From DASWRT01 sp036403035 (GTDB lineage: Bacteria; Pseudomonadota; Alphaproteobacteria; ATCC43930; CGMCC-115725), in assembly GCA_036403035.1 (NCBI GenBank), contig DASWRT010000153.1:1-7998 (forward strand): a DNA stretch of 7,998 nt, read 5' to 3'. Numbering within the stretch: the first letter of the stretch is position 1; the number at the start of each line of letters is the position of its first letter. The translations under genes were made by a program, and so were the position numbers. The notes beneath the pieces were generated by a model, which was given only the letters and a program-made list of their open reading frames with translations, was not told the DNA's origin and did no database searches. This document shows positions 1 through 5,972 of this stretch, one piece after another.

Positions 1-82
1 GGGTGTGCGTCAACAGCACGACCGGATCAGGAATAGCAGCCGACAGCGCCGCCTTCGACCGGCGCCGGACTGACCGCAGCGT
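1..82. other. Left-edge non-coding stretch
   Basis: These 82 bases lie just downstream of the histidine kinase stop codon. I see no credible gene end, RNA gene or T-tract terminator. A 10-bp GC palindrome (CCGGCGCCGG, 59-68) is present, but such palindromes are expected by chance at this base composition. Confidence 0.5.
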
Positions 83-1414
83 TCAGGAGACGGCCGACAC
101 CGGCGCGCCGATCTCGATCAGCCGTGTCGCGGGGAACAGCAGCCGCACGGTCGTGCCGGCGCCGGGCTCGCTCGCGATCTCGAAGACGCCGTCATGCAGC
201 TCGACCAGCCGCTTCGCGAGCGGCAGGCCGAGCCCGGTTCCCTCGAACCGGCGCTCGTGCCCGGATTCGATCTGCTCGAACGGCGTCATGGCGCGCGTGA
301 TGTCCTGCGGCGCGATGCCGATGCCGTTGTCGCGCACCTCGATGCACAGATGATCGGACTCGCGCTCCGCCGACACCGTCACGTTGCCGCCGTCCGGCGT
401 GAACTTGACGGCGTTCGACAGGAGGTTCAGCAGCACCTGCCGCAGCCGCCGCTCGTCGCCGTACAGCGCCGGCAATGCGGGCGGGAGCGACAGCGCGATC
501 GCGATTCCCGCCTCGGCGGCGCGGCCTTCGACCATCTTCACCGCCTGCACGACGACGTCCCGGACCTCGGTCGCGTCCTCGCTCAGGACCAGCTTCCCGG
601 CGTCGAGCTTCGAAAAGTCGAGGATGTCGTTGACCAGGGTGAGCAGGTGCCGCCCGCTCTGGAGAATGTCCTGGGCATAGGCGCGGTACCGCGGATTCTG
701 CGGCCCGAACATCTCGCGCGCCATGATGTCCGAGAAGCCGATGATCGCATTGAGCGGGGTCCGCAGCTCATGACTCATCGTCGCCAGGAACTCGGACTTG
801 CTGCGGCTGCCCGCCTGCGCCCGGTCGAGCGCTTCGGTGAGCCGCTCGTGCGAACTTTCGAGCTGCGCGATCACCTCGTTCAGGAGGCGGAGCGGCAGCA
901 GCCGCAGCGTCAGGAGCATCGCCACGCCGATCATGACCCCGAAGGAGGCGGCCCAAAGCGTCCTGACCAGGACTGGAACGAGACTGCGTTCGGCGACCAG
1001 AACGCCGAGTGCGGCGCCTCGTACGGTTACCGGCATGGCCTCGGTCATGGTCGGCCAGGTGAGCGGCGGCGACCGCTCGATCACCGTCCTGCCGTCGCCG
1101 TCGACCAACTCGTAGCGGGTAGGCTGCCGCAGCGGTTCGGCTCCTTGCAGCAGGCGCACCAAACCGGACGAGTCGATCGACGAGAGTTCGGCGGGGTTGT
1201 CGAGAACGCGCGCCAGAGCGTCGGCCGCCACCCGCAGATCCGTCACCAGTTCCGCGCGCTCGTACCGCTCGCAGACGGCGCAGAAAACGAACGGGACGAT
1301 GACGGCGACGAACACCGCCAGCATCGTCGCGATGATCGACAAGACCCGCGCGACGCTCTGGCTGTCCGTCCCGGATCGGATCGACTGTTCCGACATGGCG
1401 CCTGCCGAAGGCAT
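83..1414 (-). CDS. Membrane-bound sensor histidine kinase (orphan)
   Basis: A 443-residue sensor kinase that should autophosphorylate on histidine and pass the phosphate to a response regulator. It has a hydrophobic segment at about residues 24-46, a putative periplasmic loop of about 100 residues, a second hydrophobic segment at about 146-173, and a short helical linker at about 178-205. The HisKA dimerisation helix carries H215 in SHELRTP. An HATPase_c domain follows, with N-box N330/N334, G1 box DNGIGI (362-367) and G2 box GTGLGL (392-397). The catalytic core resembles PleC/DivJ-type kinases common in alphaproteobacteria, but no PAS domain or C-terminal receiver is visible. No response regulator gene lies in the window, so the partner is unknown. 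Another ATG at 1396 (codon 7) follows a GGCAGG-like ribosome site, so the true start may be six codons later. The signal sensed cannot be told from sequence. Confidence 0.93.
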   Translation of the reverse strand: MPSAGAMSEQSIRSGTDSQSVARVLSIIATMLAVFVAVIVPFVFCAVCERYERAELVTDLRVAADALARVLDNPAELSSIDSSGLVRLLQGAEPLRQPTRYELVDGDGRTVIERSPPLTWPTMTEAMPVTVRGAALGVLVAERSLVPVLVRTLWAASFGVMIGVAMLLTLRLLPLRLLNEVIAQLESSHERLTEALDRAQAGSRSKSEFLATMSHELRTPLNAIIGFSDIMAREMFGPQNPRYRAYAQDILQSGRHLLTLVNDILDFSKLDAGKLVLSEDATEVRDVVVQAVKMVEGRAAEAGIAIALSLPPALPALYGDERRLRQVLLNLLSNAVKFTPDGGNVTVSAERESDHLCIEVRDNGIGIAPQDITRAMTPFEQIESGHERRFEGTGLGLPLAKRLVELHDGVFEIASEPGAGTTVRLLFPATRLIEIGAPVSAVS

Positions 1415-1497
1415 GTCCGTTGTTGTAAGCGCCGCCGATTGTGTTTCCAGGCGAGCGTTTTCCGCGGCAGTGTAATGCTGTGAAGGTTTATTTTTGC

Positions 1498-1526
1498 CTT
1501 ATGATCCACCTGCCGCAAGTCGGCAA
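1498..1526 (-). promoter_or_regulatory. Weak candidate promoter of the histidine kinase
   Basis: On the minus strand TTGCCG (1526-1521, 4 of 6 to the sigma-70 -35) is separated by 17 bp from CATAAG (1503-1498, 4 of 6 to the -10). Transcription would begin near 1490 in the AT-rich patch and leave a leader of about 75 nt before the kinase start. The boxes are weak, and an alternative pair shifted by a few bases scores similarly. Confidence 0.25.
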
Positions 1527-1599
1527 AGCAACAGTCTTTCGGATCAGTCTTCCGATCAGGCCGGAACGGGTCGGCATCCGTCCATAAGAGATTCGCAAG

Positions 1600-1626
1600 C
1601 CATTCTTTGAACGGACGCGAGAATGG
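1600..1626 (-). terminator. Possible stem-loop after tex
   Basis: CCATTCT (minus strand, 1626-1620) can pair perfectly with AGAATGG (1606-1600) across a 13-nt loop. It starts about 10 nt past the tex TAG stop. The following bases are not a clear T-run, so intrinsic termination is doubtful. An overlapping 7-bp pairing, CGTCCAT 1579-1585 with ATGGACG 1623-1629, is mutually exclusive with it. Confidence 0.28.
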
Positions 1627-1636
1627 ACGCGGCCCT

Positions 1637-4117
1637 CTATCGGCGCGGCGACCGGTCCTTCCCCAACCCGGCCTTCGCGAACGCGTCGGCCAGCGCGCCG
1701 CCGCCGAATCCACCACCGCCGCTGCCGCTTGTCGGCGCCGCATCCGGGCGATGATTGTCGCGCCGCTTGCCGCCGCCACCGCCGCCAGCCTGCGATGGTT
1801 TTCCGGTCGGAGCCTGCTGTCGCCGGTCCGGCGCACCTCCGCGCGGCGGTCTCGCCGGGCCGGCCGGTCTGCGCCCGGCGTCTGCCGCAGCTACCCGTGC
1901 TCCCGCTGCCGGTCCCGCGCCGGCCTGCGGATCGTCCAGGCGCATCGTCAGCGAGATGCGCCGGCGCTTCGCATCGACCTCCAGCACCTTGACCTTGACG
2001 ATGTCGCCCGGCTTCGCGACGGCGCGCGGATCCTTCACGAAGCCTTGCGCCATCGCCGAGATGTGCACGAGCCCGTCCTGGTGGACGCCGATATCGACGA
2101 AGGCGCCGAAGTTGGCGACGTTGGTGACGACGCCTTCGAGCACCATTCCGGGCTGCAGATGCTCCAGCTTCTCGACGCCCTCGCGGAACTCGGCGGTGCG
2201 GAAGGCCGGGCGCGGGTCGCGGCCCGGCTTTTCCAGCTCGCGCAGAATATCGGTCACCGTCGGTACGCCGAACGTCTCGTCGGTGAACGGCTCCGGATCG
2301 AGGCCGCGCAGCAGCGGTGCGTTGCCGATCAGCGCCTTGATGTCGGCGATGTCGACACTCTTCATGATGCGGCGGACCACCGGATAGGTTTCCGGATGGA
2401 CGCCCGAAGCGTCGAGCGGATCGTCGCCGTTCGGGATGCGCAGGAAGCCGGCCGACAGCTCGAACGCCTTCGGCCCGAGCCGCGGCACCTCGCGAAGCTG
2501 TTGCCGGGTGCGGAACGGACCGTTCGCGTCGCGGTGCGACACGATGTTCTGCGCCAGCCCCTCGCCGACGCCGGAGACCCGCGCCAGCAGCGGCGCCGAG
2601 GCGGTGTTGACGTCGACGCCGACCGCGTTGACGCAGTCCTCGACCACGGCGTCGAGCGAGCGCGACAGCTTCACCTCGCTGAGGTCGTGCTGGTACTGGC
2701 CGACGCCGATCGACTTCGGATCGATCTTGACCAACTCCGCGAGCGGGTCCTGAAGCCGCCGCGCGATCGACACCGCGCCGCGCAGCGATACGTCGAGGCC
2801 GGGAAGTTCCTCGGACGCATAGGCCGACGCGGAATAGACCGACGCCCCGGCCTCCGACACGACCACCTTGGTCAGCCGAAGCTCGGCATGGCGCTTGATC
2901 AGCTCGCCGGCAAGGCGGTCGGTCTCGCGCGATGCCGTGCCGTTGCCGATCGCGATCAGCTCCACCTGATGCCGCTGCGCCAGTGCCGCCAGCGCCGCGA
3001 TCGCCTCGTCCCAGCGGCGCTGCGGCTCGTGCGGATAGATCGTGGCGGTCGCCGCGACGCGGCCGGTGCGGTCGATCACCGCAACCTTGACGCCGGTGCG
3101 GAAGCCGGGGTCGAGCCCCATCGTCGGCCGCGCGCCGGCCGGCGCCGCGAGGAGCAGGTCGCGGAGATTGCCGGCGAACACCTTGACGGCGTCCTCCTCG
3201 GCAGTCTGCCAGAGCCGGAGCCGCAGATCGGTCTCGATATGCAGCAGGATGCGGGTGCGCCATGCCCAGCGCACCGCGTCGAGGAGCCAGCGGTCGGCGG
3301 GACGCCCGCCGTCGGCGATCCCGAAGCGGTTGGCGATGCGCCGCTCGAAGCCGTTGAGCGGCGCCCCGGCCGGCTCCGCCGCGGCCGCCGCTGCCTCGTC
3401 GGGCACCAGCTCCAGCCGCAGCACGCCCTCCTTCTCGCCGCGGAACAGCGCCAGCGCCCGATGCGACGGTATGCGCCGCATCGGCTCGCCGAACTCGAAA
3501 TAATCGGCGAACTTGGCGCCTTCCTCCTGCTTGCCGTCGACGACGCGCGCCGTCAGCCTGGCGCGGCCCCACACCTCTTCGCGCAGCGCACCGACCAGTT
3601 CCGGATCCTCGGCGAACCGCTCGACCAGGATCGCCCGCGCGCCGTCCAGAGCGGCCGTCACGTCGGCGACTCCGCGCTCCGGATCGACATAGGCGGAAGC
3701 GGCCTGAGCCGGGTCGAGTCCGGGCGTCGCGAGCAAGGCGTCCGCGAGCGGCTCCAGGCCCGCTTCCCGCGCGATCTGCGCCTTGGTGCGCCGCTTCGGC
3801 TTGAAGGGGAGATAGAGGTCTTCGAGCCGGGCCTTCGTGTCGGCCCCGTTGATCGCCTTCTCCAGCGCCGCGTCGAGCTTTCCCTGCTCGGCGATGCTGG
3901 CGAGGATCGCGGCGCGGCGCTCCTCAAGATCGCGCATGTAGCGCAGCCGCTCTTCGAGCGCGCGCAACTGCGCGTCGTCGAGCGTGCCGGTCGCCTCCTT
4001 GCGGTAGCGGGCGATGAACGGCACCGTCGCGCCCTCGTCGAGCAGGGCAATGGCGGCGGCGACCTGAGGCTCGCGGACGCCGAGTTCCTCGGCAATGCGC
4101 TGGCTGATCGGCTTCAT
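1637..4117 (-). CDS. tex: Tex, S1-domain RNA-binding transcription accessory protein
   Basis: An 826-residue cytoplasmic nucleic-acid-binding protein of the Tex family, associated with transcription and RNA handling. The N-terminal Tex region covers about residues 1-320. A YqgF/RNase H-like domain begins at MGLDPGFRTG (333-342). The family signature IDPKSIGVGQYQHD spans 465-478. Helix-hairpin-helix motifs lie at about 495-560 (RVSGVGEGLA; VPRLGPKAF). An S1 RNA-binding domain is at about 653-726 (GMVLEGVVTNVANFGAFVDI). A disordered Gly/Pro/Arg/Ala-rich tail of about 100 residues ends in ALADAFAKAGL. The length is a little above the usual 770-785, and the excess is in the tail. I place the start at the ATG at 4117, preceded by GGAG with a 4-nt spacer and followed by the expected MKPISQRIAEEL. 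An in-frame start at 4192 would add 25 unlikely residues and lies upstream of the candidate promoter -10. Confidence 0.98.
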   Translation of the reverse strand: MKPISQRIAEELGVREPQVAAAIALLDEGATVPFIARYRKEATGTLDDAQLRALEERLRYMRDLEERRAAILASIAEQGKLDAALEKAINGADTKARLEDLYLPFKPKRRTKAQIAREAGLEPLADALLATPGLDPAQAASAYVDPERGVADVTAALDGARAILVERFAEDPELVGALREEVWGRARLTARVVDGKQEEGAKFADYFEFGEPMRRIPSHRALALFRGEKEGVLRLELVPDEAAAAAAEPAGAPLNGFERRIANRFGIADGGRPADRWLLDAVRWAWRTRILLHIETDLRLRLWQTAEEDAVKVFAGNLRDLLLAAPAGARPTMGLDPGFRTGVKVAVIDRTGRVAATATIYPHEPQRRWDEAIAALAALAQRHQVELIAIGNGTASRETDRLAGELIKRHAELRLTKVVVSEAGASVYSASAYASEELPGLDVSLRGAVSIARRLQDPLAELVKIDPKSIGVGQYQHDLSEVKLSRSLDAVVEDCVNAVGVDVNTASAPLLARVSGVGEGLAQNIVSHRDANGPFRTRQQLREVPRLGPKAFELSAGFLRIPNGDDPLDASGVHPETYPVVRRIMKSVDIADIKALIGNAPLLRGLDPEPFTDETFGVPTVTDILRELEKPGRDPRPAFRTAEFREGVEKLEHLQPGMVLEGVVTNVANFGAFVDIGVHQDGLVHISAMAQGFVKDPRAVAKPGDIVKVKVLEVDAKRRRISLTMRLDDPQAGAGPAAGARVAAADAGRRPAGPARPPRGGAPDRRQQAPTGKPSQAGGGGGGKRRDNHRPDAAPTSGSGGGGFGGGALADAFAKAGLGKDRSPRR

Positions 4118-4121
4118 GGAA

Positions 4122-4125
4122 CTCC
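4122..4125 (-). promoter_or_regulatory. Ribosome binding site deciding the tex start
   Basis: GGAG on the minus strand, in the context CCGGAG, lies 4 nt before the ATG at 4117. No comparable site precedes the longer in-frame start at 4192. Confidence 0.65.
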
Positions 4126-4164
4126 GGTCGGGAATGCGGTCGATGACATTGGGGGCCGGGTGGG

Positions 4165-4181
4165 CGCCGGTTGTACCGGCG
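4165..4181 (-). repeat. Perfect 7-bp inverted repeat in the tex leader region
   Basis: CGCCGGT and ACCGGCG flank a 3-nt spacer (4172-4174). The repeat overlaps the candidate tex -10 box. It could be a hairpin ending upstream transcripts (no T-run follows), or an operator. It could also be a chance GC repeat. Confidence 0.5.
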
Positions 4182-4199
4182 GACGGCAGCAAGGGTCAA
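4170..4199 (-). promoter_or_regulatory. Candidate sigma-70-type promoter of tex
   Basis: On the minus strand TTGACC (4199-4194, 5 of 6 to consensus) and TACAAC (4175-4170, 4 of 6) are separated by 18 bp. Initiation near 4163 would give a leader of about 45 nt with the GGAG site just before the tex ATG. It suggests tex can be transcribed independently of the upstream hydrolase gene. Confidence 0.42.
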
Positions 4200-4204
4200 A
4201 TGCT

Positions 4205-4216
4205 CGAACGCGTTCG
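4205..4216. repeat. 12-bp perfect palindrome upstream of the tex promoter
   Basis: CGAACGCGTTCG is fully self-complementary and lies 5 bp upstream of the candidate -35 box. Its position suits a regulator site, but no known operator consensus was matched. Confidence 0.4.
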
Positions 4217-4248
4217 CCGACCCCAGCCGCCCGTTTCCGCCGGCGGGA

Positions 4249-5133
4249 TCAGAATGCTTTGCGGCCCAGCCAGTCGAGCAGCAGGTCGGCCGCCTCTTGC
4301 CAATGCGGCTCCAGCATCATCGCGTGCGCCATATCGGCGATCTCGCGCAGCTCCGAGCCGTGGAACCATGCCGTCCGCACGACGGCGTCCCGCGGGATCA
4401 GCCGGTCGCGCGACGCGCCGACGACCAGCGTCGGGACGCGGAGAGACGCCGCACTCCGCCAGACGCAGGGGAACTGCGCCTCCAACGTCGCGCACGTCGC
4501 CTCGTTCTGCATCCGCGCGAAATAGTCCTGGAGCCGCTGCAACGGGATCGTGTCCGAGAGCATCGCGCGCCGCATCGTCTGCGGATCGGCGAAATTCGGA
4601 TGCAGCACCGCGGCGAGCGCCATCTCGGTCCACAGGTGCGGACTGCTGAGGGCAAGGCGGATATTGATCGTGAACAGACCTTCCGGCGGCACGGAGGCCA
4701 GCAGCACGAGCCCCGACAGATCGAGCGCGCCGAGGCAGCGTTGCGCAATCAGGCCGCCCATCGAATGTCCGACGAGCACGGTCGGCGCGCCGATCACCGA
4801 CAGCGCGGCGCCGACGTCCGCGACGAAATCGTCGACGCCGTAACGCACGAGTTGGTCGATGCCGTCGCTGCCGGCGTGCCCGCGCAGGCTGAGCGCATAC
4901 GCGGGATACCCTGCTGCCGCAAAGAAAGGCAGGAAATGCTCGGCCCAGACCCAGGCGCCGGCGAAGGCGCCATGCAGGAACAGCAACGGCGTGCGTTCGC
5001 CTCCGCCCGAGGCAGGCTTCGCGGCGATCAGTTCCAGCTCAAGCGGCGGCGTGCCGTCGCCGGCGGACGCGACGCGACAGGGAACGCGCTGGAGCGAAGG
5101 CGACCGGTCAACGCCGTGCGGCACGACTATCAC
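4249..5133 (-). CDS. Alpha/beta-fold hydrolase
   Basis: A protein of up to 294 residues with the alpha/beta-hydrolase (AB hydrolase 1) layout. The oxyanion-hole segment LFLHGAF carries H54-G55. The nucleophile elbow GHSMGG has S124 as the likely catalytic serine. The acid is probably D243 in VVGASRDRLIP and the base H270 in ADMAHAMMLE. A cap-like insert lies between about residues 150 and 225. There is no signal peptide, so it is likely cytoplasmic. It probably hydrolyses an ester or related bond, but the substrate cannot be named; lysophospholipase-, esterase- and polyester-depolymerase-like members share these motifs. The start is uncertain. Position 5133 is a GTG with little ribosome site, while a second GTG three codons in (5124) follows GGTGA at a reasonable distance. 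It lies 69 nt after the AT-hook protein gene and may share its transcript. Confidence 0.9.
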   Translation of the reverse strand: MIVVPHGVDRSPSLQRVPCRVASAGDGTPPLELELIAAKPASGGGERTPLLFLHGAFAGAWVWAEHFLPFFAAAGYPAYALSLRGHAGSDGIDQLVRYGVDDFVADVGAALSVIGAPTVLVGHSMGGLIAQRCLGALDLSGLVLLASVPPEGLFTINIRLALSSPHLWTEMALAAVLHPNFADPQTMRRAMLSDTIPLQRLQDYFARMQNEATCATLEAQFPCVWRSAASLRVPTLVVGASRDRLIPRDAVVRTAWFHGSELREIADMAHAMMLEPHWQEAADLLLDWLGRKAF

Positions 5134-5164
5134 CGTCGCCGTTGGCGCCGCATCGCACCCGGCT

Positions 5165-5190
5165 GCCCAGGCGGTTCAAACCGGCCGGGC
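5165..5190 (-). terminator. Strong stem-loop after the AT-hook protein gene
   Basis: On the minus strand GCCCGGCCGGT pairs with ACCGCCTGGGC around a TTGA tetraloop. There are nine Watson-Crick pairs, one G-U and one mismatch. It begins 12 nt past the stop at 5203. No T-tract follows, so it may attenuate, stabilise the upstream message or be only partly terminating. Confidence 0.42.
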
Positions 5191-5202
5191 GAGACTGCGC
5201 TG

Positions 5203-5901
5203 TCACGATGCCGGCGGCGTGCCTTCCGCGGCGGAAGAGACCGGCGGCTTCGCCGGGGCCGACGCCGGCTCCACGGCCGCATCGGCCGGCTTCGCCGGAG
5301 CCGCGGTCTTGCCGGCCGCCGCACCGGTCTGCGCCGTCGCCGCAGCAGCTTTCGGCGGACGGCCGCGACGCTTCGGCTCCGCCGACGCGACAGGTTTCGG
5401 TGCCGATGCCGCGGCAGGGTTCGGCGCTGTCGCCGCTGCTGATGCCGTTGCCGCCCGCGGCTTCGGACCGGGCTTGCGGCGCTCGTGCGTCGCGGCGGGA
5501 GCCGCTGCCGCCTGCTTGGACGGCTTCGCCGCCGCCGGGCTCTTTACCGGGGCCTTGGCAGCCGGAGCGGCGGCTGCCGCCACGGGTGCAGTCTTTGCCG
5601 TCGCGGGTGCCGGCGGCTTCGCCGGCACGGGTGCGGGCTTCGCCGGTGCGGCAACAGGCTTCGCTGCCGCCGGCCGTGCCGCGGGCTTCGCGACCGGCGC
5701 CGCCGGCCGGAGAGCGGCGGACTGTATCACCGGCGCCGGTGCGGGAGGCGCGGTCGGCCGCGTCTGGGTCGGCATCTGGAACGGTGCATGCGAGGCCATG
5801 CGCAGCATCTGTTGCATGGCCTCCTGCTGTGCACGGACCATCGCCTGCATCGCAGACGACCAGCCGTTCAGCCAGTTGGTCCAAAAATCCATCGGATTCA
5901 T
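5203..5901 (-). CDS. Ala/Pro/Lys-rich protein with AT-hook, phasin- or histone H1-like tail
   Basis: A 232-residue protein I cannot assign to a family with certainty. Residues 1-40 can form an amphipathic helix rich in Met, Gln and Trp (MNPMDFWTNWLNGW, then AMQAMVRAQQEAMQQML). The remainder is low-complexity Ala/Pro/Lys sequence with repeated AKP units. Within it KRRGRPPK (177-184) matches the AT-hook core, which in known proteins inserts into the minor groove of AT-rich DNA. RRKPGPKPR (141-149) is a looser relative. The plan of a helical head with a basic AAKP-type tail recalls the PHA granule protein PhaF and histone H1-like proteins, but the head is much shorter than a PhaF phasin domain. 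The ATG is well supported by GAGGT with a 5-nt spacer. It sits 71 nt after the helix-turn-helix gene, so the two may be co-transcribed. Confidence 0.85.
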   Translation of the reverse strand: MNPMDFWTNWLNGWSSAMQAMVRAQQEAMQQMLRMASHAPFQMPTQTRPTAPPAPAPVIQSAALRPAAPVAKPAARPAAAKPVAAPAKPAPVPAKPPAPATAKTAPVAAAAAPAAKAPVKSPAAAKPSKQAAAAPAATHERRKPGPKPRAATASAAATAPNPAAASAPKPVASAEPKRRGRPPKAAAATAQTGAAAGKTAAPAKPADAAVEPASAPAKPPVSSAAEGTPPAS

Positions 5902-5906
5902 TCCGT

Positions 5907-5911
5907 ACCTC
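5907..5911 (-). promoter_or_regulatory. Ribosome binding site of the AT-hook protein gene
   Basis: GAGGT lies 5 nt before the ATG at 5901. It is a strong site that fixes the start of a gene whose low-complexity product would otherwise be easy to doubt. Confidence 0.7.
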
Positions 5912-5937
5912 GTTCGTCAGGCAGAGCGGCCGACGGA

Positions 5938-5957
5938 CGGAACAGCCGCCCTGTCCG
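5938..5957 (-). repeat. Imperfect hairpin in the 71-nt gap
   Basis: CGGACAG and CTGTTCCG (minus strand) form a 7-bp stem with one bulged base and a 5-nt loop. The hairpin lies between the helix-turn-helix gene stop and the next ribosome site. No T-run follows. It might tune expression between the two genes, or be chance. Confidence 0.28.
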
Positions 5958-5972
5958 ACGTCCGACGCCGGT

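Larger units (their letters stand above)
1415..1636. other. 222-nt gap between tex and the kinase
   Basis: No gene is supported here. The stretch is more AT-rich than its surroundings around 1481-1505. It holds a possible promoter for the kinase (1498-1526) and pairing segments just after the tex stop (1579-1629). Both are listed separately. Confidence 0.6.

Noticed and set aside
194..1483. A 429-codon plus-strand frame opposite the histidine kinase
   Set aside because: It is a mirror of the kinase coding frame and is rich in Arg, His and Gln with no recognisable motif.
1488..3572. A 694-codon minus-strand frame shifted relative to tex
   Set aside because: It is an out-of-frame reading of tex dominated by Arg/Gly/Ala. 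The tex frame contains every expected domain without interruption.
4118..4192. Longer Tex with a start at 4192
   Set aside because: The extra 25 residues are unlike Tex N-termini, there is no ribosome site, and the start would lie upstream of the candidate transcription start.
4205..4216. CGAACGCGTTCG as a LexA (SOS) box
   Set aside because: The alphaproteobacterial box is GTTC-N7-GTTC as a direct repeat and the Gram-positive one has GAAC-N4-GTTC. Here the spacing is GAAC-N2-GTTC.
1607..4525. A 972-codon open frame on the plus strand opposite tex
   Set aside because: It is antisense to an unmistakable Tex protein, has Arg/Gln/Leu-heavy composition typical of the complement of GC-rich coding sequence, no domains and no ribosome site.
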